From the NCBI GenBank assembly GCA_016183145.1, contig JACPFE010000382.1, positions 1-9,365 on the forward strand: 9,365 nucleotides of DNA. Direction: 5' to 3'. The DNA is from Deltaproteobacteria bacterium (lineage in GTDB: Bacteria; Desulfobacterota; Binatia; UBA9968). How positions within the stretch are numbered: the stretch's first letter is position 1; every line of letters starts with the position of its first letter. Of the stretch, positions 5,945-9,365 are shown piece after piece. Under the pieces are notes generated by a model. The model was not told the DNA's origin, ran no database searches, and worked only from the letters and a program-made list of their open reading frames with translations. Made by a program: the position numbers and the translations under genes.

Positions 5945-6091
5945 TATCGCCCCTGTTAACCCAAGCGTATCATTATCAAGGAAAGAAGCCTAACGAGTAA
6001 AGCAATAGCTTGGCTCATCCCGGCTTGTAGAGCTTGGCATTTCTGGGGTATACGAACAGAAACGATTCAGGCGTCTATTGGAAAGATTGGT

Positions 6092-6511
6092 ATGCTAAGG
6101 ACGACTCTTCTCCGACGCAGTGAAATCGACAATCCATTGGATCGCCGCCAAGCGCGCGTGACAATAATAACCATTCTAGGCTATTTGCTTCTGGCGTTGT
6201 GGTTGGGTCCTTTCCCCGCCTATTCCCTGGAAAAGGTTTCAGCCGTCAACACGAGCATCAGCGGCGGCTATGCGCCGCTCTGGGTGGGAAAGGAAAAACA
6301 AGCTTTCGAGCAGTACGGCCTGGATATTCACCTGATTTACATGAGAGGAACGATACCGACTTCGGCGGCCTTGGCGAATGGAGAAATTGAATTCATCCAA
6401 GCCGGCGCATCCACCTATATTCCCTACGCGGCCAGAGGCGGGGACGTGATTCTGCTGGGATGTCTTTCCAACATCGTTCTCGACTACGTCCTGCTCTCCA
6501 ACCCTCTTTAA
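6092..6511 (+). pseudogene. Truncated NMT1/SsuA-type ABC substrate-binding protein
   Basis: The 139-residue frame has a hydrophobic signal anchor (VTIITILGYLLLALWLGPFP, residues 23-42, with cleavage near AYSLE). It then has the first part of the NMT1/THI5-like periplasmic-binding fold: GGYAPLWVGKEKQAFEQYGL, then ALANGEIEFIQAGAST and ARGGDVILLGCLSNIVLDYV. Full members are about 320-340 residues. This one stops at TAA after LLSNPL, exactly where relatives continue into PADLKGK-like sequence, and the following bases do not resume the domain in any frame. It is paralogous in layout to the intact gene at 8296. A half-lobe cannot bind ligand, so it is treated as a broken gene. The start is ATG 6092, with a weak GGAAAG upstream. 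Confidence 0.72.
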
Positions 6512-6702
6512 GCAGGCTATTCCATCTTCTCTTTGTTTGATCCCGGAACTTACCATTTGTTCCTCTAAAGGCGACGCGGCTCGCTGAGTGATTTTGTTAC
6601 AGCGAACGCCGGCTTGCACGACATTTTCACTGGTGACCGGTAATTTTTACTGGAGCGATCAAGAGCTGCTTTCGCATGCCCCAGGGAAAATCGGCGGTTT
6701 AG

Positions 6703-6719
6703 CATCACTCGTAGTGATG
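6703..6719. promoter_or_regulatory. Palindrome overlapping the -24 promoter element (candidate operator)
   Basis: CATCACT cgt AGTGATG is a perfect 7-bp inverted repeat with a 3-base spacer. Its right arm ends on the first G of the -24 GG of the sigma-54 site, so a protein bound here would probably block polymerase. It could alternatively be a chance palindrome. No binding family is suggested. Confidence 0.4.
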
Positions 6720-6733
6720 GCACATGCGTTGCT
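6718..6733 (+). promoter_or_regulatory. Sigma-54 (RpoN) promoter for the envelope operon
   Basis: TGGCAC-atgcg-TTGCT matches the RpoN -24/-12 consensus (TGGCAC, five bases, TTGCW) at every conserved base. Exactly ten bases separate the GG and GC doublets. Transcription would start near 6744-6745, giving an untranslated leader of about 40 bases before ATG 6783, which has a strong ribosome site. The spacing to a real gene on the right strand supports function. The rest of 6512-6717 holds no gene; enhancer sites for an activator were not identified. Confidence 0.7.
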
Positions 6734-6782
6734 CTCTGTGTAATTCAGCTCAAATAGAGCATTCAAAGAGAAAGGAGGCAGC

Positions 6783-7142
6783 ATGAACAAAAACAAAAAC
6801 GGGCTCAGGTTCTCAATGGGTATCGTTGCTCTAAGTCTTACCGCGATTACCGCTGTTGGCTGCGCGGGTGGACCACTGACAGCGAGAGAAAAGGGTGCAG
6901 GCATTGGCGCAGTCGGCGGCGCCGCAGCCGGCGGGCTGATCGGCTCGGCCGTAGGTCATCCGGGTGCCGGCGCTGCGATCGGCGGCGGAGTCGGGCTCGG
7001 GGCGGGCGCCTTGATCGGAGACTACATGCAAGGGCAAGAAGAAACCCAGTATCAGTACAACCAGCAGCAGATTCAACAGAACCAGCGGGTGATCGAGCGC
7101 AACCGCCAAGAAACCCTACGGCTGCAACGGCAGGAATATTAG
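6783..7142 (+). CDS. Glycine-zipper lipoprotein
   Basis: This is a 119-residue envelope protein. A basic, Lys/Asn-rich start and hydrophobic core (FSMGIVALSLTAITAVGC) end in a lipobox-like AVGC with Cys27 as the lipidated residue; Ala at -3 is a weaker match than Leu. Residues 37-80 are a glycine-zipper block (KGAGIGAVGGAAAGGLIGSA, then GAGAAIGGGVGLGAGALIGD), a membrane-inserting or membrane-associating helix pair seen in outer-membrane lipoproteins. The C-terminus (84-119) is Gln/Arg-rich and probably helical (YNQQQIQQNQRVIERNRQET). AAAGGAGG ends four bases before the ATG, a strong ribosome site. It is the first gene behind the sigma-54 promoter. The His-rich gene follows 54 bases later and is probably in the same transcript. 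A stress or envelope-integrity role is inference. Confidence 0.83.
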   Translation: MNKNKNGLRFSMGIVALSLTAITAVGCAGGPLTAREKGAGIGAVGGAAAGGLIGSAVGHPGAGAAIGGGVGLGAGALIGDYMQGQEETQYQYNQQQIQQNQRVIERNRQETLRLQRQEY

Positions 7143-7196
7143 GCGTGAGGCGACAGCAAATAGCGAAGTAACTTTACACTAAAAGGAAGGGGTCAT

Positions 7197-7784
7197 ATGA
7201 AAACTTTCGGAAGCATCATTATGACGGGACTTGTAGCGGGTGCGCTGATAGCGCCAGGGATCTCCACCACGGCTAATGCGAAAGATGGCAATACCCAGAG
7301 CCATTTCCGGCGCAACGATAACCACGGAAAGTGGCAGGGGCATCACGGGAGGCGAGATACTCATCCTGGGCGGTGGCAGCGTCACCACGGGCGAGGTGAT
7401 GATCATCACTTTAGGCGCGACGTTCGGCATCACGACCGGCGGCATGACTCGCATGCCTTTAAGCGGGATGGTCGTTTTGACAATCGCGGCCATCATAACA
7501 AGCCGGAGATTCGCGAGGATTTCAAAAACATTCGCAATGCTCGAAAGGAAATCCGAGATGACCGGATGACATTGCGCAAGGATTATCGGGAGCTGAGAAA
7601 GGACCGAGCGGAGCTTCGACGGGATATCCGCAACGGGGCGAGCAAAGAAGAAATCATGAGGGACCGGCAAGAGATTCGAGACGACTTTAAAATAATCGCC
7701 AAAGACAGGCGCGAACTGCGGCTAGACCAAGCCAAACTGGACGCAGCACGCCGCGAGCTTAAAGAAGATCTGCACAAGAAATAG
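7197..7784 (+). CDS. Secreted His/Arg-rich coiled-coil protein
   Basis: This is a 195-residue exported protein of no named family that I can assign. The signal peptide is residues 1-28 (core IIMTGLVAGALIAPGIS, cleavage TANA-KD). Residues 36-100 are low in hydrophobics and contain 15 histidines, mostly in HH pairs with Arg and Asp (WQGHHGRRD, RRDVRHHDRRHDSHAF), with no cysteine. This suggests metal or polyanion binding in the periplasm. Residues 104-195 form a long charged helix with recurring DRxELRxD units (DYRELRKDRAELRRDIRN, KDRRELRLDQAKLDAARREL), likely a coiled coil. AAGGAAGGGG precedes the ATG. It is probably co-transcribed with the lipoprotein under sigma-54, and the hairpin at 7802 follows. 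Metal binding is inferred from composition only. Confidence 0.8.
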   Translation: MKTFGSIIMTGLVAGALIAPGISTTANAKDGNTQSHFRRNDNHGKWQGHHGRRDTHPGRWQRHHGRGDDHHFRRDVRHHDRRHDSHAFKRDGRFDNRGHHNKPEIREDFKNIRNARKEIRDDRMTLRKDYRELRKDRAELRRDIRNGASKEEIMRDRQEIRDDFKIIAKDRRELRLDQAKLDAARRELKEDLHKK

Positions 7785-7801
7785 TCCTACCACCTGTGCA
7801 C

Positions 7802-7830
7802 CCTGACCGTTCGCTCGCCGGACGGTCAGG
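7802..7830 (+). terminator. Strong hairpin at the end of the envelope operon
   Basis: CCTGACCGT pairs perfectly with ACGGTCAGG (9 bp), extendable by U-G, C-G and G-C to 12 pairs around a five-base loop. It begins 17 bases after the stop of the His-rich gene. No T-run follows, so it may act as a Rho-dependent or mRNA-protecting 3' end rather than as a classic intrinsic terminator. Confidence 0.5.
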
Positions 7831-7985
7831 CGCTGCCGGTCTGATCCAGCCTTTCCGATCTCACAATTCTATTTCCGCTTTGGGGAAAGAAAAGGGGACA
7901 TTCTACCTTTCCAAGCCCGGCCGGTCCGGCGGAGATGCCGGCAAAAATTTTTCTCTAGCTTCACAAGTGGCATCGATCGGGGGAG

Positions 7986-8002
7986 AGAAAATGTACCGGG
8001 AG
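7986..8002. repeat. 17-bp dispersed motif, copy 2
   Basis: Identical to 497-513 and in the same orientation. About 80 bases upstream, aaaggggacattctacc reads as a rough inverted relative (acattct against the complement of aaaatgt), so the two might be ends of one decayed REP-like unit. Confidence 0.5.
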
Positions 8003-8020
8003 TCCTTTTTTTGTTTGGCT

Positions 8021-8054
8021 TTCAACCTTGAACATTGAACGCGGAACTTTGAAC
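8021..8054. repeat. GTTCAA-type repeat cluster, intergenic copy
   Basis: ccttgaacattgaacg followed by cggaactttgaac is a run of TTGAAC units. The stretch 8026-8041 matches 2935-2950 within the binding-protein signal-peptide repeat at 15 of 16 bases, so the same repeat family occurs both between and inside genes here. Confidence 0.55.
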
Positions 8055-8082
8055 AGTTTGCGTGTCCCGGGGCCGACATTTG

Positions 8083-8114
8083 TTTCTCGACTGGCTTTCG
8101 AATTGTTGAGTCGT
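8083..8114. repeat. 32-bp dispersed repeat, copy 2
   Basis: Matches 1772-1803 at 30 of 32 bases in the same orientation, 6.3 kb away. The only differences are gg for tt next to the conserved ctcgact. Confidence 0.65.
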
Positions 8115-8295
8115 CTAAGTCGAACCTAAACTCTGAGGCCAGCTTTCGGGTAGCGCTGGACATCTACCCGCGATTGGAGTAATGAGGCTTTGAAATTAGC
8201 CGGCCGTCCCTCGATCTTCCTCTGGGCCGTAGGATGGATCGAATCGAGCGCGCGATCAACAAAAATTCATCGTAGTCTCCACCATGAGGTTTGCA

Positions 8296-9288
8296 ATGAA
8301 AAGTCCACGATCTTCCTTTCTTCTTTGTGCCATAACAATGCTGACGATACTCGCATATCGCGGCTTGGCGATCGGCGCGGAAAAAGTTCACGTTGGCTAC
8401 AGCGCGATTTCGGCTGTTACGGTCCCTCTGTGGGCAGCGCAAGAGAAGGGTCTGTTCAAAAAGTACGGCTTGGACACAGAACTGATCTATCTGGCAGGAG
8501 GATCGCGAGTGGTGCTGGGGATGGAGGCCAACTCCATTCAGGTTGGTCTTTTCAACGTGGGCTCTGCGGTGGAGGCGCGGCTGGCGGGGGGAAATACCCT
8601 GATGACCGGCTCGGTTTACGATGTCTACTATTTTCAGATCTTCGGCAAGCCTGCGATCCAGAGCCCGAAAGATCTTAAGGGAAAGATCATAGCCGCCAGC
8701 CGCGCCGGCGCGGCTTCGGAGTACGGCATTCGCGATGCCTTGGCCCATTACGGGCTTAAGGAAAGCGACTACAAAATGGTCTACGTGGGGGGCACGGATG
8801 CGCGTGTCCAGGCCCTCCAGCAAGGGCTGGCTGACGCCTCGATTATCTCTCCTCCCAACGGTCTGATCGCGCAGAAACTCGGCTTCAAAGAAATCCTAAA
8901 CCTGATGCAGATGAAGCTTCCTTTTGGCTACATGGGCATCGGGGTGAACGAATCCTGGATGCGGCAGAATCGTGACGCGATGCGCAATTTCTTTAAAGGC
9001 TATCTTGAGGGGTTGGCGCTCTGCCGGCGGGATCAGGAGTATGCCATGCGTGTGGTCGGCAGGTTCTCCCGCATCGATGACCGAGAAATTCTCCTCGAGA
9101 GCTACCGCACCAGCATTCTGCATATCCCGGAAAAACCCTATGTGAAAAAAGAAATTATCGAGGCGGCGCTCAAGCTGTCCAAAAGAGAAAATGTCCGGAC
9201 TGCGGATCCGGAAAAGTTCTATGACAACGGCATGGTCAAGGAACTCGAAGCGTCAGGGTTTATCGCCTCGCTTTTCGGCAAGAAGTAG
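8296..9288 (+). CDS. NMT1/SsuA-type ABC transporter substrate-binding protein
   Basis: This is a 330-residue periplasmic receptor for an ABC importer of the nitrate/sulfonate/pyrimidine-precursor superfamily; the ligand is not predictable. ATG 8296 is preferred to ATG 8284 because GAGG at 8286-8289 lies six bases upstream. The signal peptide has core SSFLLCAITMLTILAY and cleavage near AIG-AEK at about residue 28. The mature part has VPLWAAQEKGLFKKYGLDTE (43-62), QVGLFNVGSAVEARLAGG (82-99), KDLKGKIIAASRAGAASEYG (125-144) and the lobe-2 motif YVGGTDARVQALQQGLADAS. These are the order and spacing of the family, and the length is full. No permease or ATPase gene is in the window. Similarity to the truncated copy at 6092 suggests paralogues flanking the sigma-54 operon. 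Confidence 0.9.
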   Translation: MKSPRSSFLLCAITMLTILAYRGLAIGAEKVHVGYSAISAVTVPLWAAQEKGLFKKYGLDTELIYLAGGSRVVLGMEANSIQVGLFNVGSAVEARLAGGNTLMTGSVYDVYYFQIFGKPAIQSPKDLKGKIIAASRAGAASEYGIRDALAHYGLKESDYKMVYVGGTDARVQALQQGLADASIISPPNGLIAQKLGFKEILNLMQMKLPFGYMGIGVNESWMRQNRDAMRNFFKGYLEGLALCRRDQEYAMRVVGRFSRIDDREILLESYRTSILHIPEKPYVKKEIIEAALKLSKRENVRTADPEKFYDNGMVKELEASGFIASLFGKK

Positions 9289-9365
9289 ACCCTAACCAAT
9301 AGTATTTGAAATTCGGAAACGATGAAGACATCGGAAATAACATATTTCCCGCAAAGCATGTCCTG

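Larger units (their letters stand above)
7831..8295. other. Repeat-rich intergenic region without a gene
   Basis: No credible gene is visible on either strand. The region contains an aaaggggacattctacc motif (7891-7907), the second copy of the 17-bp agaaaatgtaccgggag motif (7986-8002), a GTTCAA-type cluster (8021-8054) and the second copy of the 32-bp repeat (8083-8114). The remaining bases up to the downstream binding-protein gene show no clear promoter. It reads as layered REP-type or mobile-element debris. Confidence 0.55.

Noticed and set aside
5945..6091. Possible tRNA or small RNA gene around agcttgg/agagcttgg
   Set aside because: No cloverleaf or TΨC-type arm could be drawn, only short accidental pairings.
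8021..8054. Possible CRISPR-like array of GTTCAA units
   Set aside because: The units are 6-8 bases with no spacers of even length and no cas genes, so this is a simple dispersed repeat.
8164..8823. 219-codon open frame on the minus strand
   Set aside because: Antisense to the intact NMT1-type receptor, with no motif of its own.

Overview
The window looks like a piece of an uncultured soil or sediment bacterium, plausibly of the deltaproteobacterial/Binatota/Rokubacteria kind. This rests on habit rather than a marker gene: several solute-binding proteins sit without their permeases, beside many decayed mobile-element scraps and dispersed short repeats. No rRNA, tRNA, CRISPR array or phage gene was seen. 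This placement is inference.

Layout from left to right. (1) A minus-strand hicB-hicA toxin-antitoxin pair, with hicA running off the left edge. (2) A plus-strand exported alpha/beta hydrolase, flanked by imperfect 25-bp direct repeats. (3) A wreck at 1975-2760: a DUF4145-type gene cut short where a degraded REP-associated tyrosine transposase (RAYT) element begins. That element is bounded by a 26-bp inverted repeat. (4) An intact tripartite-tricarboxylate-type (Bug/TctC) binding protein whose signal-peptide codons lie in a long GTTCAA-type inverted repeat. An IS91-like transposase scrap abuts its stop codon. (5) A minus-strand 344-residue protein of unknown family, apparently intact. (6) A minus-strand toxin-antitoxin remnant: a BrnT toxin with only its first ~26 codons left, followed by an intact small antitoxin-like gene. 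(7) A truncated NMT1/SsuA-type binding protein. (8) A two-gene envelope operon, a glycine-zipper lipoprotein and a His-rich coiled-coil secreted protein, behind a very good sigma-54 promoter match and closed by a strong hairpin. (9) About 500 bp of repeat-rich intergenic DNA. (10) An intact NMT1/SsuA-type ABC binding protein.

The genes do not form one pathway. The two intact binding proteins would deliver small organic solutes to transport machinery encoded elsewhere. The sigma-54 operon is probably an envelope or stress function. The rest is a record of toxin-antitoxin turnover and transposon decay. The signals most worth following are the sigma-54 promoter with an overlapping palindrome, the orphaned antitoxin behind a deleted BrnT, the RAYT/REP insertion into a DUF4145 gene, the repeat-derived signal peptide, and the unrecognised 344-residue protein.
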